NCBI GenBank assembly: GCA_028015205.1
Contig: CM051520.1
Coordinates: forward strand, 36,571,528-36,635,527
DNA length: 64,000 bases
Origin: Mytilisepta virgata
Taxonomy: Eukaryota; Mollusca; Bivalvia; Mytilida; Mytilidae
Direction: 5' to 3'
Under the pieces are notes generated by a model. That model made no database searches. It was not told where the DNA came from and was given only the letters and a program-made list of their open reading frames with translations. Every line of letters begins with the position of its first letter. Positions within the stretch are counted from its first letter, which is position 1. This document shows positions 8,748-18,359 of this stretch, piece after piece. A program made the translations under genes and the position numbers.

Positions 8748-11700
8748 TAATGCCCTGAGTTCTGCATCATCTCAGGGAAGTCTGTGTATCGAAACGGATA
8801 TGCCGCCGAGCTCTGACTCCCCGCCGTGGGTTTGTACACCACCGAGTGTACCCTCGCCAAAGCTAGGCGTTGCAGATCAGACGAAACTGGTGGAACACCC
8901 TACAAATGAGGGCACCAGTATAATAGAATTAAATTACAAAATGATGTGCAGATTAAATAGCAAAGATATTACGAAATTAAATAGCAAAAAAACTACTAAT
9001 AAACAGCTAAATAACAAACTTGAAAACATACTTCTACATGAACCTGAAAGTATGCTTGAGACTGCTGTTGAATGTATTACTGATATAGAACTTGACGATT
9101 GTCACCTGCTAGAGTCATGTCCAACATCAGAAAAGTCAACTACTAATGCAGCTTCCTCAGATTGTGGAAATAAAGAGGTATGTTATATTTTGCCATATTC
9201 TTTGTCCAAACATATTGCAAGAGGCAGTTTCCATCAAGGAAGTCTACGATTTGGTTTAAATGCAGGGAAACAATGTGTTGCTAATTGTTTAGTTGCATTA
9301 GTTCAAAGTAAGTTGTCTACAGTTAGTCTTTGGAATTGTTCAATGTTAGATACAATTCTTACTCAAGGTAATGACTTGTACACCTGGATTCATGGCAACA
9401 ATGATTTGCTTTTAGTTTCTGACTTGCCAACTCAAATAGAATTAAATGGCATGTTAGTGAGTGTAAATATGAAAGAATCTTTTGCTGCTTTGATCAATAT
9501 GGATGAAAACATTGATATCCCTGGTGTCTTGCCTCTTGATCAGGCTATTCAAGAATCTCTTATTGAAACAGATGGTTGCTTCATATGTGTTCAAGGATCA
9601 ACATCGTTAGTAATAAAGCAGGGAAACAGATTATATCTATTTGATTCACATGCACGAAATGATTTTGGCCTGCCTGAGTGTAATGGTACAAGTATAGTCA
9701 TAAGTCTCCAAAATGTTGATCATTTATATCATCATCTTATAGCATTTGTTAAAAACAACTCTCAAGTACAATTTGAAATTACTGGTGTTGTTCTCCGTAT
9801 TGCACATGCAAATGTTGTAAACACTACTGTTGTCAAAAATAATGATGGATATGTTGATAGGTTGCAAAATCAGTATTCAAACCAAAGTGGTGAAAGCTTT
9901 AGTGTGCCAGAACCTGCAATATGTACACAGAATGATTCAGAAACAGTTCCTTCATGTGACTTCCTTGTATCAGGTAAAGAAAACGCATTGAGCACTGACA
10001 ATGAGGTAAGCCAAAACTATGAATCTGATGTGCCGTTTGTTAGTTCTATGTCAAATGCTAAATTCGATTTTAAACCAACTGATGCATCCCTTAGGAGAAA
10101 ATTATGTTCCAAATTGAAAATGCCTCTAAAGTTTATATCAAAATCATGTAGTTATAAGTCTGTTATGAACATGGGAAATCCTGAAAACACAAAGAGTATT
10201 GTTGGTGATGGAAATTGTTTGTTTAGAGCTTTGTCTTTTGCAGTTTCACAAAGACAAGAGTTTTATTCCATTATGAGGGAAGCTATTGTGAATCATAGCT
10301 TACAGAATGCTGACAGGTTATCTGCATTTGTTGACAGTACATCTGTAGAAGAACATGTCATGACAAACAGAATGCTAGAGAATAACAGTTGGGGAACTGC
10401 TATAGAAATATTAGCTGCTGCTGATTTAATGAAGACTGACATTTTTACTTTTACAGAAGGTAAATGGTTAAGATATTCTGCAAAACAGATAGAAAAAGAT
10501 GCTGTTATTAATGAAAAATCCATATATCTCAAGCTTCAAAACAATCATTATGAAGTTGTTACAAGTGTTATGCAAGCCTTGAAGAAGGAGGAATCTCCAC
10601 AAAAAAACATTAATGACAGAAAAAGAAAAGGAACACATTTGAAAGAAAACAAGTTTTCAAGTACAGATAAGTCTTCTGAAAGTATTTACCTTACACCCTC
10701 TAAAAAGGCAAAGAAAGAAAAACAAAAAGAAAAGTATCAAACCACACCAGAAATAAGAGAACGTAAGCTGAGTCGTGCTAAAGAAAGATATTCAAAAGAC
10801 TCTGTATTTAGACAAGATGTGAATGATACAAGTATGAATAGGTATCAGTCAAACAAAGAAACAATCAAAAGGAAACTTAATGATAAGTATGCGAATGACA
10901 CAGAGTACAGTACAAAGGTGAAAAGAAAGACAAAAGAAATGTATGAGAATGATGAAACATACTGTCAAACTTTAAAAGATGCCAGCATCAAGAAATATGC
11001 ATCCAATGAAACCCATCGTCAAAATGTTAAAGATGCTAGTATCAATAAATATGCTAATGATGAAACTCATCGTCAAAAAGTTCAGCATTCAAGTACCAAA
11101 AGATACATTAATGATGAAATGCACAGGAATAAAATTGTGAGCCAAACAAAACAACGAAGGGAAATTGTAAAAGAAGAACTACAGAAAATTGAAAACGTAA
11201 TTCAGAAATTTAAGTTAGAATCACAAAATGGACCAGAATATGTTTGTGGATGTTGCTTTAGATTGTTTTTTAGAAAACAAGTGATTGATTGTGACTACAA
11301 ATTGTATGACAATAAAGGAGCAGAAATAGCAAATATAGCAAGGAAATGTATATCAAATAAATATGTGCATGAATGCAATAATGAGTGCAAAGAAGCTTGT
11401 AAAAATGCAAATTCTAGCAGAAAATTTCTTTGGATTTGTTTTACTTGCCATAGAAAACTGTTAATGGGTACTGTACCAGCTGAAAGTCATTGTAATAATC
11501 TAGAATTAGAAGATGTTCCTGTAGAGCTAAACACACTTAACACTCTTGAACAACATCTCATAGCCTTGAATATTCCATTTATGAAAATACTTGGATTGCC
11601 AAAGGGAGGTCAAAAAGGAGTTCATGGTCCTGTAGTCTGTGTTCCTTCTAATATTCATAAAATAACATCAACTCTTCCTAGAGCTGAGGATGAAAATAGA

Positions 11701-14700
11701 ATGCTAGCAGTGAAATTGAAGAGAAAAATAAATTATAAAGGCTACCAGGAATATCAATACATAAGCACTAAAAAGGTTGACACGGCTCTCCACTATCTTA
11801 AAGAAAACAATGTTTGGTATGCAGATGTTGTAGTAGCAGAAAGATGGTTAAATCCTATTCCAGAAGAAGATGAATCTCGTGACAATCATGAAAGCTCTAA
11901 CCAGAACATGGAACCAGTGTCAAATGAAAACACAAAAGGTTTTATAAATGGAAAAGGAAATGATGATGAACACAAGTCAATTGACCATGATTCCTTAGTA
12001 GATGAGGACTTAACATGTGACGAAGGTTCTTACTTAGATGATAAACTAAGAGGTGTACAACTTAATACATGTCTGCAGCCAGCTGACATTGGACAAGAAA
12101 TATTAGATCAATGTTTTGATGAAGTGTTCAGTATTTCTCCAGCAGAGGGAAACAAACCAGTTAGTGTTTTACAAGAGGAAGGAATTGAAGCCAAGTCGTT
12201 TCCAACACACTTTCCAACTGGCATCAACACATTCAAAGAAGAAAGGGAAGAGAGATTATCTCTTTTAAGATATTTTAATATGAGATTAATGGGAGTGGAC
12301 AACAGATTTGCCAAAGACACCTCATACATATTTTTTGCCCAATACTTATCAGAGCTTGATCAAGTTATGTCTAATGTACAAATTTCATTAAGAAAACAAT
12401 CACCTATTGCACCTGGTGGCGAAAAAGTGACAAGTGATATGCTTCTAAACAAAGAATGTCTCAAGGATCTAATGAAAAAGGATGAAGCCATTAAATATCT
12501 GAAACCCATACGTGGAACACCACCTTATTGGCAGGCAACACAGAAAGATATGTTTGCAATGCTACGACAAGTGGGGAAGCCAACCTTCTTTTGTTCATTC
12601 TCTTCTGCCGATTTTAGATGGTCAGAAATGCTCGATACTGTAATGAAACAGCAGGGTGACATTAGAAAGATAGATGATTTAGACTGGAATGAGAAATGCA
12701 AAATCTTGTACAGTAATCCAGTAACATTAGCAAGGATGTTCGATCATAGATTTCAAACTTTCCTGAAAGAAGTAATTTTGTCTGATGCAAATCCTATTGG
12801 AAAAGTTATTGATTATTTTTATAGAATTGAATTTCAGCAAAGAGGTTCTCCACATGCACATTGTTTGTTCTGGGTTGAAGGTGCTCCAATATTTGGATTA
12901 GACAGTAACACTGATGTTGTGAATTTCATCAATAAATATATTACTTGTCAAATACCAGATAAAGAAATAGACTTTGAATTGAATGAAATGGTTACATCTC
13001 TGCACCAGCATAGCAAAAATCATTCAGCATCATGCAAAAAGAAAGGAACTACTTGTAGATTTAACTTTCCAAGGCCACCATCTACTGAAACATTCATAGC
13101 TGAAGTAGAAGAAACAACAGAAGAAACAGTTAAAGATGCTAAAAAGAGATTGAAGCAGTTATGGGATTGTATTCTTGATGAAGAAAATGACACATTGTCA
13201 GCTGATGAAATGCTAGAAAAAGTAAGCATGACACAGGAAGAATTTGAAAACATTTGTTCTGTCGTAGCAAATAGAAATACTGTCATTCTTAAAAGGAATG
13301 TTGATGAAATTTACATAAATCAGTACAATGAACATCTACTTAGAGCTTGGAATGCCAACATGGACATTCAATATGTCTTAGATGAATATTCCTGTGTTGT
13401 ATATATCATAAGCTACATTAGTAAAGCTGAAAGAGAGTTAGGACTGTTGTTACAACAAACTAAAAATGAAGCCATGGAAGGAAATTTAAATGCTCAACAG
13501 ACTATGAAGAAAGTTGGCACAGCCTACCTGCATCATAGAGAAATTAGTGCACAAGAAGCAGTTTATAGAGTTACTGGACTAAGTTTAAAGGGATGTTCTA
13601 GAAAAGTGGAGTTTATACCAATAGGTTTAAATCCAAGTAGAATGAGTATTCCGTTAAAAGACATTGAAAGAGCACAGCATGCACAGAAAATATGTAGTAA
13701 AGTTCAAAGTAACAATGATACTGAAGATGAAACAAATGATGAATCCATGTGGATGACAAACATTGTAGATCGATACAAAGCAAGACCTGCAAATGAAACA
13801 TTTGAAAATATGTGTTTAGCTGAGTTTTGTTCTGACTTCAGTGTCCTTGCCAAATCACAAGTTCCTAAAAAAATAAATGAGGAAACCACTTTCAAGCTTG
13901 GCAAAAACCTTGGATACATCAGAAAGAGAACTCGAACTGATCCTGCTATAATTAGATACCCTAGATTTTCCTCAGAAACAGCACCAGAGAAATACTATCA
14001 AAGTATGCTTCAATTGTTTTTACCATACAGAGTAGATCAGCACTTGAAACCTGCACAGTTTGAGAGTTATGAACAGTTCTACTATAATGGGTCTGTTAAA
14101 TTGGGCAGCAATGAACAAATTGTTGATGTACTAAGTATTGTTGAAAGCAACAAAGCTAGATATGTGAAAGTTAATAATGCTTTGGAAAATGCTGAAAGAG
14201 ATCTAGAACAGAGAGGATATCAAGAAGATGCATGGGCTCAACTTTGTCCTGAGGCTGAATCAGAAAGAATTGAATGTAACTTGGAAGGTACAACATCTAC
14301 AGCTGATGAAGATATGTCGGAGGAAACAATACCTGATCTTAATCAGCATGATGCACCCATTGGAACAAATCTTCTAACAACCACTTTGTTGCCTAAGAAT
14401 GAAGTTATTCCTTTACTGCAGAATATGAATCATAAGCAAAGAGAAGTTTTTTACAAGATAAGGCACTGGTGCTTACAGAAAGCAAATGGAGAAAATGTAG
14501 AACCTTTTCATGTTTTTGTAACTGGTGGAGGTGGAACTGGAAAAAGCCATTTGATAAAATGTCTGTATTATGAAATGTCTAGGATACTTTCTAGAATACA
14601 AGAAAACCCAGAAGACATTTCTGTTTTGTTAACAGCTCCTACAGGTACTGCAGCTTTCAATATCTCGGGAACAACAATCCACAGTGCATTAGGTATATAT

Positions 14701-16521
14701 AAACATCTTACAATGGACCATGCCCTTTTAAGTGAAGACAAGATCAATACATTGAGATCAAAACTGGAGTCTCTGAAAGTCATTATTATTGATGAAATCT
14801 CAATGGTCAATAAAAGACTACTATTTTTCATCCATCAACGTTTGAGACAAATAAAGAAAATGCCTGAAGACAGTTTGTTTGGAGGTGTGTCAGTTATTGC
14901 AGTTGGTGATTTCTATCAGTTACCACCAGTTAAAACAAAGAAATCTGACAAATTGTATGTAGACGATCCATCCAACCCCATGAATCAATTATGGAATGAG
15001 TTATTTGAAGTTGTGGAATTAGATGAGGTCATGCGACAAAAAAACAATAGTCAATTTGCAGAAGTTCTTAACAGGTTAAGAATTAGGACAAAGGACAATG
15101 AACTTGGCCAGAATGACATAGAAGTATTGAAAAGTAGAATTAAACAGGGACCAGAAGATGCTTTGCATATCTTTGCAACAAATGATGAAATTAGATCTCA
15201 CAATAATGATATGGTTATGAAACTTGGAACAGAAGTTAAACTCCTGGAATCTGAAGACTATCAGAAGGTGAAAGCCAGTGGTAAACTTATTAGAAAAGCT
15301 TCACATTTCCCAGAAAAAGACCTTCAACTACAATCTTCACTGCTTCTAGGAGTAGGGGCCAGAGTTATGTTGATCAAAAACATTGATACTAAGGATGGTC
15401 TAGTTAATGGTGTAATAGGAACAATAATGGAAATTGTACAAAATACACAAAACACTTTGCCGCAAATTATATTTGTTAACTTTGATAATGACAATGTTGG
15501 AAAAAATGCAGCTGTTCAAAAAACTATTAGTGGGAAAAGATGTATTGGCATTGAACCGTCTACAGAAGATATTCCTAAAAGAAATGGGAGTAGAAAACAA
15601 TATCCTTTACAGCTTGCTTGGGGTTGTACTATTCACAAAGTTCAAGGTTTAACTGTAGAGAAATGTGTTATTGACTTGAACAAATGCTTTGCATGTGGTC
15701 AGGCATATGTTGCACTTAGCCGAGTGACTTCTCTTGATGGTTTGTTCATTAATGACATAGAAGAGAAGGTACTAAAAAAAAAGATCTTTTGTGATCCTGA
15801 CATTGCAAGTGGTGTCGTGAAAATGAAAAAGTTTATAGATGAGGTTGAAGAAACACCAGAAAGTAATACCATGTCAATTTTGTATCACAACATCGAAGGG
15901 TTGTTAAATCATATAGAAGACTTGAAAAGAAACCCTATTGTTGGGAATGTGGACTTCATTTGCCTGACAGAAACCTGGTTACAAAAGGAAATGAATTGTG
16001 ATCTTAATGAACATACATTTGAGCATATTTCAAGATCTGATGCATTCAATGCAAACACTATGTTATATGCATCGTTAAAGAAAATGCATCATGGAGGCGT
16101 TGGTGTGTTCTTAAAAGAAGGAATTTTGTTTGAAAATGTTAAACTGCCATTTGAAAATATAGAATGCTTCGTGTTCAAAGTTATTAGTTTAGATGTTATC
16201 ATTGCAACTGTTTACAGGACTCAAAAGTACCCTATTACTGATTTCATGGTCAATTTTCGACTTCTTGTTCAATGGTTAATGCTTGAATCGGAAAAAGTAA
16301 TTGTATTAGGTGATTTTAATCAAAACATTTTGAGAGGTGATACAACTGTCTTTGACTACATGGAATCAGTTGGATTTAGGCAATGTGTGACTAAACCAAC
16401 AACAGAAGGTGGAACACTGATTGACCATGTTTACTGTAAAGGAATATGTCCAATAGTAGTTAAAGTGTTGCCAATTTACTATAGTTACCATGAGGCAATT
16501 CTTGTCAAGATAAAAACTTAA
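8665..16521 (+). CDS. Helentron-type rolling-circle transposon protein (DUB-like, OTU, DUF6570-like, Rep, Pif1 helicase, AP endonuclease)
   Basis: One uninterrupted frame of 2618 codons. Domains in order: a cysteine-protease-like segment with Gln203-Cys204 and Asp327-Ser-His329, resembling the Cys/Asp-x-His layout of tegument-type deubiquitinases; an OTU protease with Asp515-Gly-Asn-Cys518 and His628; an NLS-like KKAKK at 680-684; eight 18-residue repeats (691-831); a Cys-rich DUF6570-like domain (861-1062); a Helitron Rep domain (about 1175-1600) with the metal-binding His1397-x-His1399 and Tyr1580/Tyr1584-x-x-Lys1587; a Pif1-type helicase with Walker A around Lys1960, Asp2043-Glu2044, GDFYQLPP at 2081 and an arginine motif at 2353; and a C-terminal exonuclease-endonuclease-phosphatase domain (2403-2618) with Glu2436, Asp2550, Asn2552 and Asp2587-His2588. 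Rep nicks and joins DNA and the helicase unwinds it; the proteases may remove ubiquitin (inference). An OTU plus endonuclease with Rep and helicase marks the Helentron branch of Helitrons. The last His2609 follows Tyr, not the usual Asp. The true start may be at 8478. Confidence 0.93.
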   Translation: MGMAPRDEEKPLARTMASPSSASEKNCPNALSSASSQGSLCIETDMPPSSDSPPWVCTPPSVPSPKLGVADQTKLVEHPTNEGTSIIELNYKMMCRLNSKDITKLNSKKTTNKQLNNKLENILLHEPESMLETAVECITDIELDDCHLLESCPTSEKSTTNAASSDCGNKEVCYILPYSLSKHIARGSFHQGSLRFGLNAGKQCVANCLVALVQSKLSTVSLWNCSMLDTILTQGNDLYTWIHGNNDLLLVSDLPTQIELNGMLVSVNMKESFAALINMDENIDIPGVLPLDQAIQESLIETDGCFICVQGSTSLVIKQGNRLYLFDSHARNDFGLPECNGTSIVISLQNVDHLYHHLIAFVKNNSQVQFEITGVVLRIAHANVVNTTVVKNNDGYVDRLQNQYSNQSGESFSVPEPAICTQNDSETVPSCDFLVSGKENALSTDNEVSQNYESDVPFVSSMSNAKFDFKPTDASLRRKLCSKLKMPLKFISKSCSYKSVMNMGNPENTKSIVGDGNCLFRALSFAVSQRQEFYSIMREAIVNHSLQNADRLSAFVDSTSVEEHVMTNRMLENNSWGTAIEILAAADLMKTDIFTFTEGKWLRYSAKQIEKDAVINEKSIYLKLQNNHYEVVTSVMQALKKEESPQKNINDRKRKGTHLKENKFSSTDKSSESIYLTPSKKAKKEKQKEKYQTTPEIRERKLSRAKERYSKDSVFRQDVNDTSMNRYQSNKETIKRKLNDKYANDTEYSTKVKRKTKEMYENDETYCQTLKDASIKKYASNETHRQNVKDASINKYANDETHRQKVQHSSTKRYINDEMHRNKIVSQTKQRREIVKEELQKIENVIQKFKLESQNGPEYVCGCCFRLFFRKQVIDCDYKLYDNKGAEIANIARKCISNKYVHECNNECKEACKNANSSRKFLWICFTCHRKLLMGTVPAESHCNNLELEDVPVELNTLNTLEQHLIALNIPFMKILGLPKGGQKGVHGPVVCVPSNIHKITSTLPRAEDENRMLAVKLKRKINYKGYQEYQYISTKKVDTALHYLKENNVWYADVVVAERWLNPIPEEDESRDNHESSNQNMEPVSNENTKGFINGKGNDDEHKSIDHDSLVDEDLTCDEGSYLDDKLRGVQLNTCLQPADIGQEILDQCFDEVFSISPAEGNKPVSVLQEEGIEAKSFPTHFPTGINTFKEEREERLSLLRYFNMRLMGVDNRFAKDTSYIFFAQYLSELDQVMSNVQISLRKQSPIAPGGEKVTSDMLLNKECLKDLMKKDEAIKYLKPIRGTPPYWQATQKDMFAMLRQVGKPTFFCSFSSADFRWSEMLDTVMKQQGDIRKIDDLDWNEKCKILYSNPVTLARMFDHRFQTFLKEVILSDANPIGKVIDYFYRIEFQQRGSPHAHCLFWVEGAPIFGLDSNTDVVNFINKYITCQIPDKEIDFELNEMVTSLHQHSKNHSASCKKKGTTCRFNFPRPPSTETFIAEVEETTEETVKDAKKRLKQLWDCILDEENDTLSADEMLEKVSMTQEEFENICSVVANRNTVILKRNVDEIYINQYNEHLLRAWNANMDIQYVLDEYSCVVYIISYISKAERELGLLLQQTKNEAMEGNLNAQQTMKKVGTAYLHHREISAQEAVYRVTGLSLKGCSRKVEFIPIGLNPSRMSIPLKDIERAQHAQKICSKVQSNNDTEDETNDESMWMTNIVDRYKARPANETFENMCLAEFCSDFSVLAKSQVPKKINEETTFKLGKNLGYIRKRTRTDPAIIRYPRFSSETAPEKYYQSMLQLFLPYRVDQHLKPAQFESYEQFYYNGSVKLGSNEQIVDVLSIVESNKARYVKVNNALENAERDLEQRGYQEDAWAQLCPEAESERIECNLEGTTSTADEDMSEETIPDLNQHDAPIGTNLLTTTLLPKNEVIPLLQNMNHKQREVFYKIRHWCLQKANGENVEPFHVFVTGGGGTGKSHLIKCLYYEMSRILSRIQENPEDISVLLTAPTGTAAFNISGTTIHSALGIYKHLTMDHALLSEDKINTLRSKLESLKVIIIDEISMVNKRLLFFIHQRLRQIKKMPEDSLFGGVSVIAVGDFYQLPPVKTKKSDKLYVDDPSNPMNQLWNELFEVVELDEVMRQKNNSQFAEVLNRLRIRTKDNELGQNDIEVLKSRIKQGPEDALHIFATNDEIRSHNNDMVMKLGTEVKLLESEDYQKVKASGKLIRKASHFPEKDLQLQSSLLLGVGARVMLIKNIDTKDGLVNGVIGTIMEIVQNTQNTLPQIIFVNFDNDNVGKNAAVQKTISGKRCIGIEPSTEDIPKRNGSRKQYPLQLAWGCTIHKVQGLTVEKCVIDLNKCFACGQAYVALSRVTSLDGLFINDIEEKVLKKKIFCDPDIASGVVKMKKFIDEVEETPESNTMSILYHNIEGLLNHIEDLKRNPIVGNVDFICLTETWLQKEMNCDLNEHTFEHISRSDAFNANTMLYASLKKMHHGGVGVFLKEGILFENVKLPFENIECFVFKVISLDVIIATVYRTQKYPITDFMVNFRLLVQWLMLESEKVIVLGDFNQNILRGDTTVFDYMESVGFRQCVTKPTTEGGTLIDHVYCKGICPIVVKVLPIYYSYHEAILVKIKT
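10735..11157 (+). repeat. Coding tandem repeat, eight units of 18 codons
   Basis: Residues 691-831 of the transposon protein form eight repeats beginning with Tyr, seven of 18 residues and one of 15. The best conserved unit is YASNETHRQNVKDASINK. Neighbouring units keep Tyr1, the N-D-E core and basic ends. The segment is charged and probably helical, and lies between the OTU and DUF6570-like domains as a linker. At DNA level the period is 54 bp. Confidence 0.85.
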
Positions 16522-17539
16522 GTATGCAATGTTTCAGCCGTTTTTTTAAGGTATAGCATGATTTTGACTATACACAATACATTTATATTTTACAAAAAAA
16601 TTATAAAAATATTTGCCTCCCAAAAATCCAACCCTACGTCCTCGTCGTGGGAGGTGGGTACTTGTGGAAAGTATAAATAGATTATACTTTGCACAAGTAG
16701 CTAACAGGGCTCTGGTGCATATATGTTTTTTTCAGGTTAATCATGTATTTCAGTTTACAAAACACAGAAGTACTCTCTTCATGGTTTATTGGACAATTTT
16801 TAGACATTTTGTTGCAAGGTTACTATCAAGTACATCACCAAGGACAGTCGATAAAGGGTGTTAAAACATCAAAACACGCACACACTACCAAGTACAGAAA
16901 GACCCATAATTTTTGGAGACGTAAGGTAGAGAAGAACACTTACTGGAAAAAACCTGCCAATAAAAATTTAATATTATGTTAGAAATAAATTATTGTAAAA
17001 AATTGCCTAGCGGACAAGCAGTAATGCATATTGAACTTGCACTTCACAATAAAGAAAACATGTCATTGCAACTATTTCTTAGCAGAAAATCATTAAACGG
17101 GCAAGTGGTTATAGACTTTTACTTATGGGGGCAAGCACTTACATGTATTTCTAACGCTGAATTTTATGGTCTTATATAGTACAAAATGTTGATATGACTC
17201 TGATACACACTTTAACACTTGACGTAAGAGGGTTCGATTCCCTCTCCAGGCATTATATTTCTATGCTGGTGCAAAAGTGGGCAGATTGCCTGGTGGCCCC
17301 GCGTCAGTAGGTAAAATCTTTTGAAGAAATAACCTCAACAGCTGTCATTATCTAGACTTTGCAGAAGCACCTAAGAGGGCTATGGTATCCTTTTGTTTCT
17401 TTACCGATATTTAATGAGCTGTTCAATTAAAAGCTTGTTATAAAGGTTAAAATAGGATAATGAGTAGATTTTCCCACAAGTAGCTTAAGATACATCTTAT
17501 TTTTTTGTACGTGATGTACTTGCTTGCTTGTTATGAGAA
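16522..17539. other. Non-coding DNA 3' of the transposon protein
   Basis: A candidate poly(A) signal AATAAA lies at 16959-16964, about 440 bp after the stop. A short inverted repeat GTATAG...CTATAC lies at 16551-16573. Two diverged copies of ACTTTGCA(C/G)AAG(T/C)...GGGCT(C/A)TGGT occur near 16685 and 17355. Short open frames of 79-83 codons have no recognisable product. I could not identify the 3' hairpin of the autonomous element here. Confidence 0.4.
17226..17252 (+). other. tRNA T-arm-like relic
   Basis: A perfect stem GAGGG/CCCTC encloses the loop TTCGATT at 17228-17244, as in a tRNA T-arm and Pol III B box, and is followed by TCCAGGCA as an acceptor strand would be. No matching acceptor, D-arm or anticodon arm lies 60-80 bases upstream, so it is a fragment of a tRNA or SINE head, not a tRNA gene. 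Confidence 0.45.
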
Positions 17540-17829
17540 CAAATGTGAGGGATTTCCCTACCTATAGTTAGTGTTAAGACAAGAAAAATCCAGTTGGTAA
17601 GATATTTAATTTATTGCACTGCACTGCTTCTACCTTCTCTACTGCTTTCATCTGTTCAACCAATTGGCTGAGCAATTTCTAAAATTGCCAAGCCAGTTAC
17701 TTTGAAAAGTTGAACAGTTGTAATTGATGGACAAATTAGGTCATGGTTAATGGACAGTAATGATACTGCCAGTCACAAAGTAGATACAAGAATAAAGAGC
17801 AAGGGACCAAGAGTCAGAAAATGTATGGT
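17540..17829. other. Spacer before the 104-bp satellite
   Basis: On the minus strand a pyrimidine tract ending in TTTTAG (about 17681) precedes an open stretch to about 17590 that would read KLLSQLVEQMKAVEKVEAV, a short coiled-coil-like peptide. It may be a relic exon of a mobile element. Nothing else is recognised. Confidence 0.25.
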
Positions 17830-18345
17830 TGCTAATGACTTTTATGTCAGTTGCTATGGATTCTGGTTAGAAAAACATACCTATAAACTGTGAAGGTAGT
17901 CTTGGTTAAGAATATAGATGGTTGCTATGGACTTTCATGTCAGTTGCTATGGCCAAAAGGTCATGTCAGTTGCTATGGACAAAAGTTCACAATAAAGAGT
18001 GACCTGCCTAGAATCAGAAAACATGGTTGAGTTGCTATGGACAAAAGGTCACTTCCGGGTAAGAAAACTTACCTGTAAACTCAGAGGGTAGTCTTGGTTA
18101 AGAATATATATGGTTGCTATGCACTTTCATGTCGGTTGCTATGGACAAAAGGTCACTTCCGGTTAAGAAAACTTACCTGTAAACTCGGTAAGTAGTCTTG
18201 GTTGAAAATATACATGGTTGCTAAGGACTTTCATGTCGGTTGCTATAGGCAAAAGGTCACTACCGGTTAAGAAAACTTACCTGTAAACTCAGAAGGTAGT
18301 CTTGGTTAAGAATATATATGGTTGCTATGGACTTTTCTTTAACAT
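17830..18345 (+). repeat. 104-bp tandem repeat
   Basis: GTCTTGGTT(A/G)A(G/A)AATATA is found at 17899, 18091, 18195 and 18299. The last three are spaced by exactly 104 bp, the first by 192 bp. Each unit carries GGTTGCTATGGACTTTCATG, AAAAGGTCACT(T/A)CCGG and AAGAAAACTTACCTGTAAAC. No coding content. Confidence 0.85.
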
Positions 18346-18359
18346 TACCTTGTTGCTAG

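Noticed and set aside
16613..17179. Small genes downstream of the Helentron protein
   Set aside because: The frames of 67-83 codons overlap each other in different phases and show no domain or conserved start context.
17221..17260. tRNA gene
   Set aside because: Only a T-arm-like stem and loop is present; no acceptor, D-arm or anticodon arm fits upstream.
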